A stretch of DNA of 64,000 nt from Procambarus clarkii (GCF_040958095.1 NC_091185.1:19448218-19512217), one strand, 5' to 3'. Counted from the stretch's first letter, positions 1 to 10,735 are shown. Notes: generated by a model not told the origin, from the letters alone. Numbers and translations: made by a program.

Positions 1-3000
1 AACCATGCGTATTGGCATTTGCCTCTCTATTGGATAATTTCAGCAACGTGGAGAGGGGGGACCTGCTGCATGGGTAACAGCTTCTCCTCCATATCTACCT
101 ACCCAGGCTTTGCGCCCTGGAGAGGACACTCCAGCTTCGCCTCACAGCGTCGAACCAACACGGGAAGCGACAGTCTACCGGTTTTAAGTCTTCTGCTCGA
201 TTGGCGAAGAGTGTGACGCCAGGGGTTGCTTCCGACGGTGGGAGGGGTCATCGCGCCCCACTGGGCAGCTACCGCCCGCCTCAAGCTGGGCAAACCCCAG
301 CCAATAAGGTGTTGCCTCGCCACGGTCCGTTAACCTCACTGGGTGCGTGGGGTTTAGGGTGAAAACTGACAAGCGGCCCGACAACTTTGCACCAAGCAAT
401 ACCAAACCAAAGAAGAAAATATCAACTGCCCTAAAGCTGGGCACATGGAACGTCAGGACACTGACACCAGGTTTCTCTGACGACCTGCAAGAAATCAATG
501 ACGCCCGAAAAACAGCAATCATCGATAGGGAGCTGAGCAAGCTGCAGATGGATATTGTTGCTCTCCAAGAGACCAGGCTCCCAGGATCAGGATCTGTGAG
601 AGAGAGGACCTTCTCTTTCTTCTGGCAAGGAAAACCTCCAGATGAGACCAAAGAACATGGTGTGGGATTTGCCGTCAGGAATGCACTGTTGGGACACATT
701 ATGCCACCGATGGGGGAAACCGAACGAATTCTGTCTCTGCAACTGTACTCCCAAACAGGACCAGTCAATGTAATTAGTGCATATGCACCAACCCTGACTT
801 CTCCAGCAGAGGCAAAGGAAAAATTCTACGATGACCTCAACAGAGTCATAGCGAGAATCCCTGTAAAGGAGCCACTGTTCATCCTCGGCGACTTCAACGC
901 CAGAGTGGGTGCCGAGCACAACATTTGGCCCACTTGCCTGGGTCAATTCGGCATAGGAAGGATGAATGAGAACGGGCAACGTCTGCTAGAACTCTGCTGC
1001 CTTCATGGTCTTTGTGTCACCAACACGTTCTTCGGCACAAAGCCTCAACACCGAGTATCTTGGAGACACCCCAGATCCAAGCACTGGCACCAGCTTGACC
1101 TGATTCTTACCAGGCGTGCAAGTCTACCCAGCGTCAAGATTACGCGTAGCTACCAGAGTGCTGTCTGTGACACCGACCACTCCCTGGTATGTAGCAGGGT
1201 CAAGATGCAACCAAAGAAGATTCATCACTCGAAAAAGGCGGGCAGACCTCGCATCGACACCACCAAGACCCGCAACCAGGACAAGGTGGAAGATTTTGCA
1301 CACGTGCTCGAGGAAGCTCTTCCTGGCCCAGCTGGGGTCACTGCCTGTAAAAGATGGAAGCACTTCAGAGACGCTGTGTTCAACGCTGCCATTTCCACCT
1401 TTGGCAAGAAGACCAGCAGGTCGGCAGACTGGTTCGAGGCTCACTCGGAAGAGATGACACCTGTAATCGAAGAGAAGAGAAACGCCTTGGCAGCCTACAA
1501 AGCCTGCCCAAGTCGGCGCAACTTACAGATCCTTCGGGCCGTCCGCTGCAAAGTGCAGCAGAGCGCCAGGCGATGTGCCAACAACTATTGGCTCCAGCTC
1601 TGCTCCCAGATACAGACTGCAGCGGATACAGGCAATGTAAGGGGAATGTATGACGGCATCAAGCAGGCCCTTGGCCCAATCCAGAGGAAGACCGCTCCTC
1701 TGAAATCTGCCACTGGCGAGGTGATTCAGGACCAGACACTGCAGCTGAAGCGCTGGGTCGAGCACTACTCTGAGCTATACGCCAGGGACAATGTGGTCAC
1801 CGAAGATGCCCTGAGCGCCATTGAGTGTCTGCCTGTGTTAATGGAGCTCGACAGTGAACCGACCATGGAAGAACTCAGCGATGCCCTAGACTCCCTTGCT
1901 TCTGGTAAAGCTCCTGGCAAAGATGGCATTCCTGCTGAGACCTTGAAGTGCTGCAGAGGTAGCCTGCTCATGGAGCTGCACGAAATTCTCTGCCTCTGCT
2001 GGGAAGAAGGAGAGGTGCCACAGGACATGAGGGATGCCAACATCGTCACACTGTATAAGAATAAAGGTGACAGGGGCGACTGCAACAACTACCGTGGAAT
2101 CTCCCTCCTCAGTATTGTCGGAAAGCTGTTTGCTCGAGTCGCATTGAAGAGGCTCCAAGTACTTGCAGAGAGAGTTTATCCAGAATCACACTGTGGATTC
2201 AGACCTGGCAGGTCCACCATCGACATGGTCTTTTCCCTCAGACAACTGCAGGAGAAATGCAGGGAACAGAAGCAGCCACTCTTTGTAGCCTTCATAGACC
2301 TGACGAAGGCCTTCGACCTCGTCAGCAGGGATGGCCTGTTCAAGATCCTCCCCAAGATCGGATGCCCACCCAGGCTCCTCAGCATCATCAGATCTTTCCA
2401 TGAGAACATGAGGGGCACCGTGGTCTTTGATGGCCTAACATCAGGCGCCTTTGACATCCGAAGTGGAGTAAAGCAGGGCTGCGTACTGGCTCCAACCCTA
2501 TTCGGGATTTTCTTCGCAGTTATGCTGCGGCACGCCTTCGGATCTGTCACGGAAGGCATTTACCTCCGGACCAGGTCGGATGGGAAGCTCTTTAACCTCG
2601 CCAGGCTGAGAGCCAAGACAAAGGTTCGGCTGAGGTGTCTGCGCGACTTCCTCTTTGCCGACGACGCAGCAGTCACTGCCCACTCAGCTGAAGACCTCCA
2701 ACGGCTCATAACCCGCTTCAGCGAGGCCTCTCAGGCTTTCGGACTCACCATCAGTCTGAAGAAAACACAAGTCATGGGACAAGGAGTGGACTCCCCACCT
2801 GACATCGGCATCTCTGATTCCAAACTGGAAGTTGTTCACGACTTCGTGTACCTGGGCTCCACAATCTCTGACTCCCTCTCTCTTGATACGGAGCTAAACA
2901 AACGCATCGGTAAGGCATCTACTACTATGTCCAAACTGACAAAGAGAGTGTGGGCCAACAATAGGCTAACTGAGTATACTAAGATTCAGGTTTACAGATC

Positions 3001-3637
3001 CTGTGTCCTGAGCACTCTCCTTTATGGCAGTGAGTCTTGGACACTCCGCGCCTGTCAGGAAAGACGGCTGAATGCCTACCACATGCACTGCCTTAGACAC
3101 ATCTTGGACATCACCTGGCAGGACAAGGTGACAAACAACAACGTCTTGGGGAGAGCAAGAATCACCAGCATGTACACAATGCTGAAACAGAGACGAATGC
3201 GCTGGCTCGGGCACGTTGTGCGAATGGGCGACGGCAGGATCCCCAAGGATCTCCTGTATGGAGAGCTGAGGCAGGGAAAGCGTCCAGTAGGCAAGCCCCA
3301 GCTACGGTACAAAGACGTATGCAAAAGGGACCTGAAAGCCATGGACGTCGATCTCGCTATATGGGAGACACTGGCTGCAGACCGTTCAGCCTGGAGGCAG
3401 TCTGTTCAACGAGGTCTCTCCAAGTTCGAGGAGTCACTTGCCAATGAATCGGAGGCAAAGAGACAGAGAAGGAAAGCCGGTAACCAGGAAGACAGACCAG
3501 AATCGGACTTCGTTTGTGCTCGGTGTGGGATGGACTGCCACTCTCGGATTGGCCTCATCAGTCACACCAGACGCTGCACCAGGATTGACAACTAGGGCGC
3601 AACTCCATAGTCTCCCGAGACTGAAGGATGCCTACTA
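1..3637 (+). mobile_element. Non-LTR retrotransposon (EN-RT-zinc finger LINE), 5' end possibly outside window
   Basis: This LINE spans a GC-rich 5' untranslated region, one long pol ORF (347-3595) and a short 3' UTR. The right edge is set by comparison: from about 3638 the sequence (GTTCTACTGAGTTCTACTGA) matches the retropepsin unit copies near 47139 and 57187, while the bases before it do not. The sequence left of 50 does not match the flank of those copies, so the left end is at or before base 1. No poly(A) tail is visible; the 3' end is short and TACT-rich. The single ORF with apurinic-type endonuclease, RT and C-terminal finger resembles the RTE/BovB side of LINE diversity, but the clade is my inference. 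Confidence 0.8.
347..3595 (+). CDS. LINE pol: endonuclease / reverse transcriptase / C-terminal zinc finger
   Basis: About 1,082 residues are uninterrupted. Residues about 30-285 form an exonuclease-endonuclease-phosphatase fold: GTWNVRTL near 32, LQETRL near 75, GDFNARVG near 182, and a DTDHSLV terminal motif near 275. The RT covers about 500-800: GKAPGKDGIPAE, IDLTKAFDLV, SGVKQGCVLAP and the catalytic FADD at 770-773 (2654-2665). The thumb region has FVYLGSTIS and ESWT. The C-terminus carries a Cys-x2-Cys-x12-His-x3-Cys finger (about 1057-1077). The protein would nick target DNA and reverse-transcribe its own RNA by target-primed reverse transcription. The frame opens at 308 after a TAA, and the first in-frame ATG (548) lies inside the endonuclease, so the start is uncertain; GTG at 347 is only a nominal start. 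All catalytic motifs are present, so this copy looks young or constrained. Confidence 0.85.
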   Translation: MGFRVKTDKRPDNFAPSNTKPKKKISTALKLGTWNVRTLTPGFSDDLQEINDARKTAIIDRELSKLQMDIVALQETRLPGSGSVRERTFSFFWQGKPPDETKEHGVGFAVRNALLGHIMPPMGETERILSLQLYSQTGPVNVISAYAPTLTSPAEAKEKFYDDLNRVIARIPVKEPLFILGDFNARVGAEHNIWPTCLGQFGIGRMNENGQRLLELCCLHGLCVTNTFFGTKPQHRVSWRHPRSKHWHQLDLILTRRASLPSVKITRSYQSAVCDTDHSLVCSRVKMQPKKIHHSKKAGRPRIDTTKTRNQDKVEDFAHVLEEALPGPAGVTACKRWKHFRDAVFNAAISTFGKKTSRSADWFEAHSEEMTPVIEEKRNALAAYKACPSRRNLQILRAVRCKVQQSARRCANNYWLQLCSQIQTAADTGNVRGMYDGIKQALGPIQRKTAPLKSATGEVIQDQTLQLKRWVEHYSELYARDNVVTEDALSAIECLPVLMELDSEPTMEELSDALDSLASGKAPGKDGIPAETLKCCRGSLLMELHEILCLCWEEGEVPQDMRDANIVTLYKNKGDRGDCNNYRGISLLSIVGKLFARVALKRLQVLAERVYPESHCGFRPGRSTIDMVFSLRQLQEKCREQKQPLFVAFIDLTKAFDLVSRDGLFKILPKIGCPPRLLSIIRSFHENMRGTVVFDGLTSGAFDIRSGVKQGCVLAPTLFGIFFAVMLRHAFGSVTEGIYLRTRSDGKLFNLARLRAKTKVRLRCLRDFLFADDAAVTAHSAEDLQRLITRFSEASQAFGLTISLKKTQVMGQGVDSPPDIGISDSKLEVVHDFVYLGSTISDSLSLDTELNKRIGKASTTMSKLTKRVWANNRLTEYTKIQVYRSCVLSTLLYGSESWTLRACQERRLNAYHMHCLRHILDITWQDKVTNNNVLGRARITSMYTMLKQRRMRWLGHVVRMGDGRIPKDLLYGELRQGKRPVGKPQLRYKDVCKRDLKAMDVDLAIWETLAADRSAWRQSVQRGLSKFEESLANESEAKRQRRKAGNQEDRPESDFVCARCGMDCHSRIGLISHTRRCTRIDN

Positions 3638-3922
3638 TATGTTCTACTGAGTTCTACTGAGCTCACAAGGGTTTCCCGGAGCTTGCACTGAAGTCGGACC
3701 AGGATTTTTTACTCAATCCTACACACAACACACTTTTTTTTTTAAGAATCATTCGTAACTCTGGTGACAAACTTTACCATTCTCTTTTTTAGAGACTTTT
3801 TAGGCGTAACTTCATCACTGTTCATGTGACATGTCCATGGGCTGTGTGTTGTGCTCGGAATGGGCTTCTTCTGTGGCCGGAGGAATATTTGTAGAGCCGG
3901 TGTTAGGCACAAAACTGGACAG

Positions 3923-4864
3923 TTAGTTATCGGTCATGTCGTTAGGATTGTTGTTTCTCTCAAACAAGGCTTTTTCTGATGTGAAAGTAATATTTGTGTA
4001 CCGGAGGATATCATCTCCGATTATAAACTCGTAATCATAGACATCCGCGTTGTATATATCCGTAGTGAATTTAAGTCCTTCGAACTTAACTTCTGCATTC
4101 CTGATAATGCGGTTGGCCTCACATGGTTCTCCGTGCATATTAACGAAGTCTACACTTTGACATGCCTCGGTTACAAGGCCTAGTCTAATAACACCTTGGC
4201 TGCTGATGATCGTATTAGGGGCACCGGTGTCCACGAAGGCTTCCATTTCCTTACTGTTGATTGTGGACTTGACATGAATGGTATTGTAATTTACGACAGA
4301 GAACTCTTTGTCCTGCATCCTCTGCTTTTTCTGTGGCCGTATTATTAGTTGGGGATTTTTCATGTCATTAATTATTGAGCAGTTATATGCAACTAAAATA
4401 TCCATGGAGAGTAATGCATCCTTGGTGGGAAAATCATAAACATATATCTCGGTATCAAGAGAGAAATCGCTTTGGAAATAAGGTTTGGCTTTCAAGAGCC
4501 CCTTGAAGGGATCTGAAAATGTTAATGTCTCCTGCTCATTGTCATCCTAGTCTACAGCCGTCAACTAATGGAAACATTCAAAATCCTGGTCGATTACGGC
4601 CTCCAAGCCGTATTGTTTCATCAGGGGAACCGTGATTAGGGTTATACATGCGCCTGTGTCAACATTGAAGTCAACAACTTGATTTCCCAGTAGGACAGGA
4701 ATAAATATTTCATTAGCGTGCCGGTAAAGAGGGAGAGACACCTCTCTTGATACTCCTCTTTCACACGCCATTGTTCCTTGTAAAGTGTCTGTGTCTCGCT
4801 CTGGCAGCTTATATGGGTACACGAAGTTCGCCAAAAGTAGAGGACACGTCCCACACTCCTTCAC
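3923..4864 (-). pseudogene. Tandem retropepsin-like aspartic protease relic, copy 1
   Basis: Read on the minus strand, two retropepsin-like domains follow each other in one frame. Domain 1 starts at a conserved ATG at 4771 (the open frame extends to 4864) and has VDFNVDTGACITLI, the Asp-Thr-Gly active loop. Its C-terminal half continues after two in-frame TAG codons (4565-4567 and six codons on) to LLSMDIL, where the usual Gly of the hydrophobic-hydrophobic-Gly motif is Ser. Domain 2 (to 3923) has AFVDTGAPNTII and YDYEFIIGDDIL, a complete motif pair. Retropepsins normally act as homodimers that cut retroelement polyproteins; no gag, RT or integrase is adjacent. Copies 2 and 3 keep the same two stops. 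Compared with them, this copy has three extra codons (after about residue 57 of the second open stretch) and 72 extra bp near 4818-4889. It could be the protease part of a lost LTR element or a domesticated protease; I cannot decide. Confidence 0.7.
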
Positions 4865-4899
4865 ACGTCATTGCCGCGTTATTACTGAGATTCATATCC

Positions 4900-5606
4900 A
4901 TGATACATTTTATTTAGTTAGGCTGCAAATGTTAGAACAGCTTGGCTGTGTTGTCAATTGTGACACTACAAATTTACTAGAATTTTATTTACATGAATTG
5001 ACTTGAGGGTTACTAACACTTTAGCGGCCTCGACGAGGACAGAAAGCCAGCGGATTGTCAAAGGTCACGGCAAAGGAATGGCTTGAACCCTAATAACCCT
5101 TTTTAATGTCACAATGACAACACAACAAAGCTGTTCTAACATTTGCATTTAAAAACTGTTTAGTGGAGTATTGACAGTTCAGTCTCGTCACGTGTCTCAA
5201 CACTGTCAGGCCCTCAACAGTAAGTAAATCACAAGGCCGCTAATTTACGTAAAAACATTTAATATAAAAATGTAATAATATGGACACACGATGTCTCTTA
5301 ACTATTCCTCACTGAAATATACGGCCAAACTCAGGCTTCTTTAGTGCAATTCTTTGTGTGCCTAAGCAACTAATATTTAATTTAAGTATAGCCAAACTAT
5401 CTATCAACTAAACGGCTTTATCATTTATATACATTTGTACATATAATTACAGGGTATGATAACTGCATGAATGAACACGTTAAATGGTTGTATGAACAAC
5501 ATGGACACTAATGTGGCGGGCAATAGTGTGGCCTCGCCTCATGTTACCCGGCTCATCTCTTCCCTTGCAACACCTCCAACCTCCTCCCATCTGTTGATTG
5601 TCAGTC
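4900..5606. other. Non-coding spacer of composite unit, copy 1
   Basis: AT-rich sequence shared almost base for base with 48345-48825 and 58390-59105. It contains no convincing ORF, RNA gene or further transposon. Its conservation reflects duplication of the whole unit. Confidence 0.6.
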
Positions 5607-5760
5607 CTTACTGTTCCGTCCCGGTTGGCTACCATTCCCTCCCCGTCCCATCCGTCCCGGTTGGCTACCATTCCCTCCCCGTCCCATCCGTCCCAGTTGG
5701 ACACCATTCCTTCCCCGTCCCATCCGTCCCGGTTGACCACCATTCCTTCCCCGTCCCATC
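5607..5760. repeat. 36-bp minisatellite, copy 1 (about 4 units)
   Basis: Units contain CCGTCCCATCCGTCCCGGTT followed by GG(C/T)(T/C)ACCATTCC. The same array has about 12 units at 59112-59556. The period is divisible by three, so frames stay open; it is not coding. Confidence 0.9.
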
Positions 5761-5847
5761 CCAAATCATTATACTGATCCCTTCCTATTACTGTACAGTC
5801 GTAATGGCTTGGCGTTCTCTCCTGATAGTTCCCTTCGGTGCTAAGTG

Positions 5848-6250
5848 CTTCTAAACATATCTACCAGACACTGAACCCATTATGTGCCTTCTAAACATAT
5901 CTACCAGACACTGAACCCATTATGTGCCTTCTAAACATATCTGCCGGACACTGAACACATTATGTGCCTTCTAAACATATCTACCAGACACTGAACCCAT
6001 TATGTGCCTTCTAAACATATCTACCAGACACTGAACCCATTATGTGCCTTCTAAACATATCTGCCGGACACTGAACCCATTATGTGCCTTCTAAACATAT
6101 CTACCAGACACTGAACCCATTATGTGCCTTCTAAACATATCTGCCGGACACTGAACACATTATGTGCCTTCTAAACATATCTACCAGACACTGAACCCAT
6201 TATGTGCCTTCTAAACATATCTGCCGGACACTGAACACATTATGTTCTTT
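5848..6250. repeat. 40-bp minisatellite, copy 1 (about 10 units)
   Basis: Tandem units contain CTAAACATATCTACCAGACA then CTGAACCCATTATGTGCCTT. Variants (CTGCCGGACA) alternate. The homologous array at 60749-61955 has about 30 units. Confidence 0.93.
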
Positions 6251-6489
6251 TCTAACCCTTTCCACCACTGCCCATGGAATGGGTATGGGTGCATAATAGA
6301 TTTCATACACTAGGATACACAAATAATACATGACAAGACGTATTCAATACACGCTTGCTGGACCAACTACGTAGGTGATGAGTCACCATAACATAGCTGA
6401 AGATATGGTCACCAAACAACTCATCAGAAGATGAGGGAGAGAATGACGTTTCGGTCCGTCGTGGACCATTACCACGTCGTGTAGACTTA
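6251..6489. other. Spacer with MITE core, copy 1
   Basis: This spacer is shared with 61956-62195. It includes a stretch at about 6440-6480 with the core TGACGTTTCGGTCCGTC and a diverged GGACCATTACCACGTCGT, related to the inverted-repeat element at 52195-52314. No gene is seen. Confidence 0.6.
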
Positions 6490-6800
6490 ATAGATAGTCA
6501 CTCCTGCGCCCTACTGATAGACAGGTTACTCCTGCGCCCTACTGATAGTTAGGTTACTCTTGCGCCCTACTGATAGATAAGTTACTCTTGCGCCCTACTG
6601 ATAGATAGGTTACTCCTGCGCCCTACTGATAGATAGGTTACTCCTGCGCCCTACTGATAGATAGGTTACTCCTGCGCCCTACTGATAGATAGGTTACTCC
6701 TGCGCCCTACTGATAGATAGGTTACTCCTGCGCTCTACTGATAGATAGGTTACTCCTGCGCCCTACTAATAGATAGGTTAGTCCTGCGCCCATCTGATAT
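6490..6800. repeat. 28-bp minisatellite, copy 1 (about 11 units)
   Basis: Units contain GATAGATAGGTTACTCCTGC followed by GCCCTACT. The same array reaches about 53 units at 62196-63690. Confidence 0.93.
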
Positions 6801-6865
6801 TCTCTTAGGTCTCCTGAAACCAGGGATCCCATGCAATCGGCAGTTGCAACGTCAACATTAAACGT

Positions 6866-7068
6866 GGCTGGTCGACACATCCACTCACCCGTCATGGCTG
6901 GTCGACACATTCACTCACCCATCATGGCTGGTCGACACATCCACTCATCTGTCAAGGCAGGTCGACACATCCACTCACCCATCAAGGCTGATCGACACAT
7001 CCACTCACCCATCATGGCTGGTCGACACATCCACTCACCCATCATGGCTGGTCGACACATCCACTCAG
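6866..7068 (+). repeat. 30-bp minisatellite left of palindrome (about 7 units)
   Basis: Units contain GGTCGACACATCCACTCA followed by CCCATCATGGCT, with the palindrome GTCGAC (a SalI site) in each. The array stops at CACTCAG (7062-7068), exactly where the giant inverted repeat begins. It resumes in the same orientation at 19830. Confidence 0.93.
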
Positions 7069-7130
7069 TAGTGTAAAGTGCGACTAGAACCGCGCGCACC
7101 AGCTGCCAGCTGGTCCTCCATGGAGTGCCA

Positions 7131-7400
7131 GCCGACAGGTGGCGCGCGGGTGTCTAGTCACACAGGCTTTGGGGGATTTTCCCGGAAGTTTTGGCGCGTT
7201 TCGGACGCTCTCACCTGACAGGTGGCGCGCGGGTGTCTAGTCACATAGGCTTTTGGGTGAATTTCCCGGAAGTTTTGGCGCGTTTCGGACGCGTGTGAGG
7301 GTGTAGTGTTTGGGTATGTGGACAGGAAAGAGGGGAGGTCATGTTGGGCAGCTGACAGGTGGCGCGCGTCGCTCCCGTCCTCAAGTTTTTTGGGGGGAAT
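7131..7400 (+). repeat. About 84-bp direct repeats at the palindrome end (2 full, 1 partial)
   Basis: The motif GACAGGTGGCGCGCGGGTGT followed by CTAGTCACA and TTTCCCGGAAGTTTTGGCGC occurs at 7134 and 7217, with a shorter form near 7353. The mirror image is at 19500-19760. Subterminal GC-rich repeats of this kind often bind transposases in foldback and DNA elements; that role is inference. Confidence 0.7.
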
Positions 7401-8170
7401 TTCCCGGCCAGTCCTCAGGGGTTAAGGTACGTGGTCAGGAAAGAATGGAGTTCTTGTTGTGTGAGAGTAAGTGGTGGAGTAAGAGGAAGGAGTGAAATGA
7501 ATATGTATATGTGTTTAGCGTAGACTTAATCCTGAGTGAGGTTAATATTAGTTTGATGATCGTGAGTAGAGGATGAGAGGGGATCCATCATATTGGATAT
7601 GTTGTTTTGGGTGTGGGTTGGATGGAGCTTCCCCTTCGTCTGGAGAGAGTGCTCTGGGCCATTATGTGGTTAGACAAACCATTAGCTCTCCTACAGGAAG
7701 TCGCAAGTGTTGAGGGGTGAGAGAGCACTCTCCTGCAGAAGTTGGCCATTCCCTTGGGTCATTTGTCTTCAGAGTGTTGATGTTCGTCCCACGACGACTC
7801 CCCATACACTGTGGATTTCCGGTAAGGAGGCGCGAGGTACATACGACAGACCCACACCTGTCAGCCATCAATCAATCACTCACACCCCTCATCCCCACCC
7901 GCTCCCATACCATCAACCATTGTTCCGTGCATTCTCTTTTAGTATGTGTAAGCTATATCGCAACGTGATCAACATGGTGAGAGCAATAACGAGGGAAAAG
8001 TAAACACATTATATAAATTTATTCCGCGACGGAGTAAGCGTGCTGGTCGCAGGTTGGAGCCCGACTGATCAACTTTCCAACTAGTCCGGGTATTTCTCCC
8101 CCGACACCGGAAGTGGTGGGGCACCCATTACCATTGCGTTTCGCCAGGGTCCGCGATGGCGGGTGCCACG
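7401..8170. other. Palindrome left arm, unassigned sequence
   Basis: No gene, RNA or known repeat is recognised here. The mirror image is at 18725-19494. Short open frames appear identically in the mirror and show no family resemblance. Confidence 0.5.
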
Positions 8171-8174
8171 CGTC

Positions 8175-8355
8175 GCTCTGTCTCTGTCTCTGTCTCTCTC
8201 TCTGTCTATCTCTGTCTCTCTGTCGGTCTGTCTCTGTATGTCTGTCTCTGTCTATCTCTGTCTCTCTGTCGGTCTGTCTCTGTATGTCTGTCTCTGTCTC
8301 TGTCTCGGTCTCTCTCTCTCTGTCCATCTCTGTCTCTCTGTCGGTCTGTCTCTGG

Positions 8356-8394
<39 letters not shown>

Positions 8395-8395
8395 T
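8175..8395. repeat. CTGT/CT-rich microsatellite, left arm
   Basis: Tandem TCTC and TCTG with GTCGGTCTGTCTCTGTATGT subrepeats. The mirror at 18488-18720 has a few base differences, for example TCTGTCCATC versus TCTGCCCATC. Confidence 0.9.
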
Positions 8396-8639
8396 CTCTA
8401 AAGTCCACCACACAGCACTTCACTTAGTAAATTCAGTCAAAGTCAGTAGGTTGGCGTTTACTAAAAGAGAGAAACATTTCACATCGTCACGGAGACGCGG
8501 TCTATACCTACAAATTGTTCTTGTTAACTGTGATCACAACATCTGCCGGCCCAAATAAATACCATTGAAATGTATGCATGTTTATCAAGTCATAAGCTGG
8601 TCTTCAATCTTATTATTATAACAAATCATAATTTGCTGT

Positions 8640-8931
8640 TCTCTCTCTCTCTCTCTCTCTCGCTCTGCCTCTCTGTCTCTCTCTCTCTCTGTCTCTCTGT
8701 CTCTTTGTCTCTCTGTCTCTCTGTCTCTGTCTCTCTGTCTCTCTGTCTCTCTGTCTCTCTGTCTCTCTGTCTCTCTGTCTCTCTGTCTCTCTGTCTCTCT
8801 GTCTCTCTGTCTCTCAGTCTCTCAGTCTCTCAGTCTCTCAGTCTCTCCGTCTCTCTGTCTCTCTGTCTCTCTGTCTCTCAGTCTCTCAGTCTCTCAGTCT
8901 CTCAGTCTCTCAGTCTCTCAGTCTCTCTCAG

Positions 8932-8969
<38 letters not shown>

Positions 8970-8970
8970 C
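8640..8970. repeat. CTCTGT microsatellite, left arm
   Basis: CTCTCTGT and CTCTCAGT repeats. The mirror copy at 17913-18255 is 12 bp longer, the largest length difference between the arms. Confidence 0.92.
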
Positions 8971-9424
8971 AGATCATTTAGTAGTTGGGAAAGTAACATC
9001 ATTTCCTTTCTCCTGCTGCCGCTGTTCACATATCTTTCTCCATCAAGGCTGTCTCTCTTAAGACCTACGTCATCCAATGTAAACACCAATCGATGAGAAT
9101 AAGACCGGTGAGTCGATAGTGAAATAGGTCTGGGTTAAGTCTGTTTTCAGTTCTTGTATCACAGTCAATGTAGCGTAATGGGAAACCAGTCTTTCTACTG
9201 CCTACATAAATAGCGTTTGAAAATGTATACAAGTCTTGACAAACTCCTATAGCCCTTACATTCTAACACAAATAAAATATTAGCACACGATTGTATCGCA
9301 TTATATCATCATTAAGTAACGTAGAGATCAACTTTCTGGCTGTTGTCCGAATATCATTATTGAAATGTGAACTCATTTAGCCAAACACAATATCTCCATT
9401 ACATCTCTTAGCATATGAATATTA

Positions 9425-10735
9425 CGGTATACCCGTTTTAACCCTCTATAACACAATGTAACGTAACGTAACGTACCGCAAATCAACTTTCTACAGACCA
9501 AATATCGTTTTTAAATGAAAGTATGACATAGTCCATCTTCATTACATCTCTCACCATATAAAATATTGGCGTCTACCCCTTTTAGCCCTCTGTAACACAA
9601 TGTAGCGCAACGTAACGTAACGCAAATCAACTTTTGCAGACCAAAATGTCATTTTGAAACGGAAAGTGTGGGATTAGTCCTTATTCATTACATCTCTCAC
9701 CATATAAAATATTGACCTCTACCCCTTTTAGCCCTCTGTAACACAATGTAACGCAACGTAACGTAACGCAAATCAACTTTTTGCAGTCCAAATGTCAATT
9801 TGAAACGGAAAGTGCGGGTTAGACCATCTCCATTACATCTCTTACCATATAAATAATTGATGGCTACCCCTTTTAGCCCTCTGTAACACAATGTAACACA
9901 ACGCAACGTATAGCAAATCGACTTTTTGCAATCCAAAATGTCATTTTTAAATGAAAGTATGACTTAGTCCATCTTCATTACATCTCTAACCATATAAAAT
10001 ATTGGCGTCTACCCCTTTTAACCCTGTGTAACACAATGTAACGCAACGTAGCATAACGCAAATCAACTTTTTGCAGTCCAAATGTCATTTTGAAACGGAA
10101 AGTGCGGGTTAGACCATCTCCATTACATCTCTTACCATATAAATAATTGATGGCTACCCCTTTTAGCCCTCTGTAACACAACGTAACGTATCGCAAATCG
10201 ACTTTTTGCAATCCAAAATGTCATTTTTAAATGAAAGTATGACTTAGTCCATCTTCATTACATCTCTAACCATATAAAATATTGGCGTCTACCCCTTTTA
10301 GCCCTCTGTAACACAATGTGACGCAACGTAGCATAACGCAATCAACTTTTTGCAGTCCAAAAGGTCATTTTGAAACGGAAAGTGAGGGTTAGCCCATCTC
10401 CATTACATCTCTACCATATAATTAATTGGTGACTACCCCTTTTAGCCCTCTGTAACACATTGTACCTCACCGTAACGTATCGCAAATCAACTTTTTGCAG
10501 TCCAAAATGTCATTTTTAAATGAAAGTATGACTTAGCACATCTCTTACCATATAATATTGTCCTCTACCAGTTTTAGCCCTCTAACACAATGTAACGTAA
10601 CGCAAATCAACTTTTACAGCCCAAAATGACATTTTTAAATAAAGTAGGACTTAGTCCATCTCCATTACATCTCCTTCCATAAGAATATTACAGTCTACAA
10701 GTTTTAGCCCTCTGTAACACAATGTAACGTAACGG
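9425..10735. repeat. Satellite A: about 10 units of 130-147 bp, left arm
   Basis: Recurrent words are TTTTAGCCCTCTGTAACACA and ATCAACTTTTTGCAGTCCA, starting near 9441, 9583, 9730, 9874, 10020, 10164, 10300, 10445, 10577 and 10706. Units diverge by roughly 10-20 percent from each other, yet each matches its mirror unit almost exactly. The array is therefore older than the palindrome arms' last homogenisation. Confidence 0.85.

Larger units (their letters stand above)
3638..7068. repeat. Composite repeat unit, copy 1 (retropepsin relic + four minisatellites)
   Basis: The order is: short T-run (about 3735), minus-strand double retropepsin relic, about 700 bp of non-coding sequence, a 36-bp array, a 40-bp array, a 250-bp spacer with a MITE core, a 28-bp array and a 30-bp array. 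The same order recurs at 56990-64000 (copy 3), and the left half recurs at 46960-48825 (copy 2). The LINE at 1-3637 abuts its left end and the giant palindrome its right end. The unit's nature is unknown; it could be a large non-autonomous element or a repeatedly duplicated locus. Confidence 0.75.

Noticed and set aside
8022..8170. tRNA-like or SINE head (GCAGGTTGGAGCCC)
   Set aside because: The B-box-like word has a mismatch at a key position and no A box or cloverleaf could be placed.
8163..9061. Ser/Leu-rich or Arg/Glu-rich proteins
   Set aside because: Encoded by CT/GA microsatellites; mirrored in the other palindrome arm.
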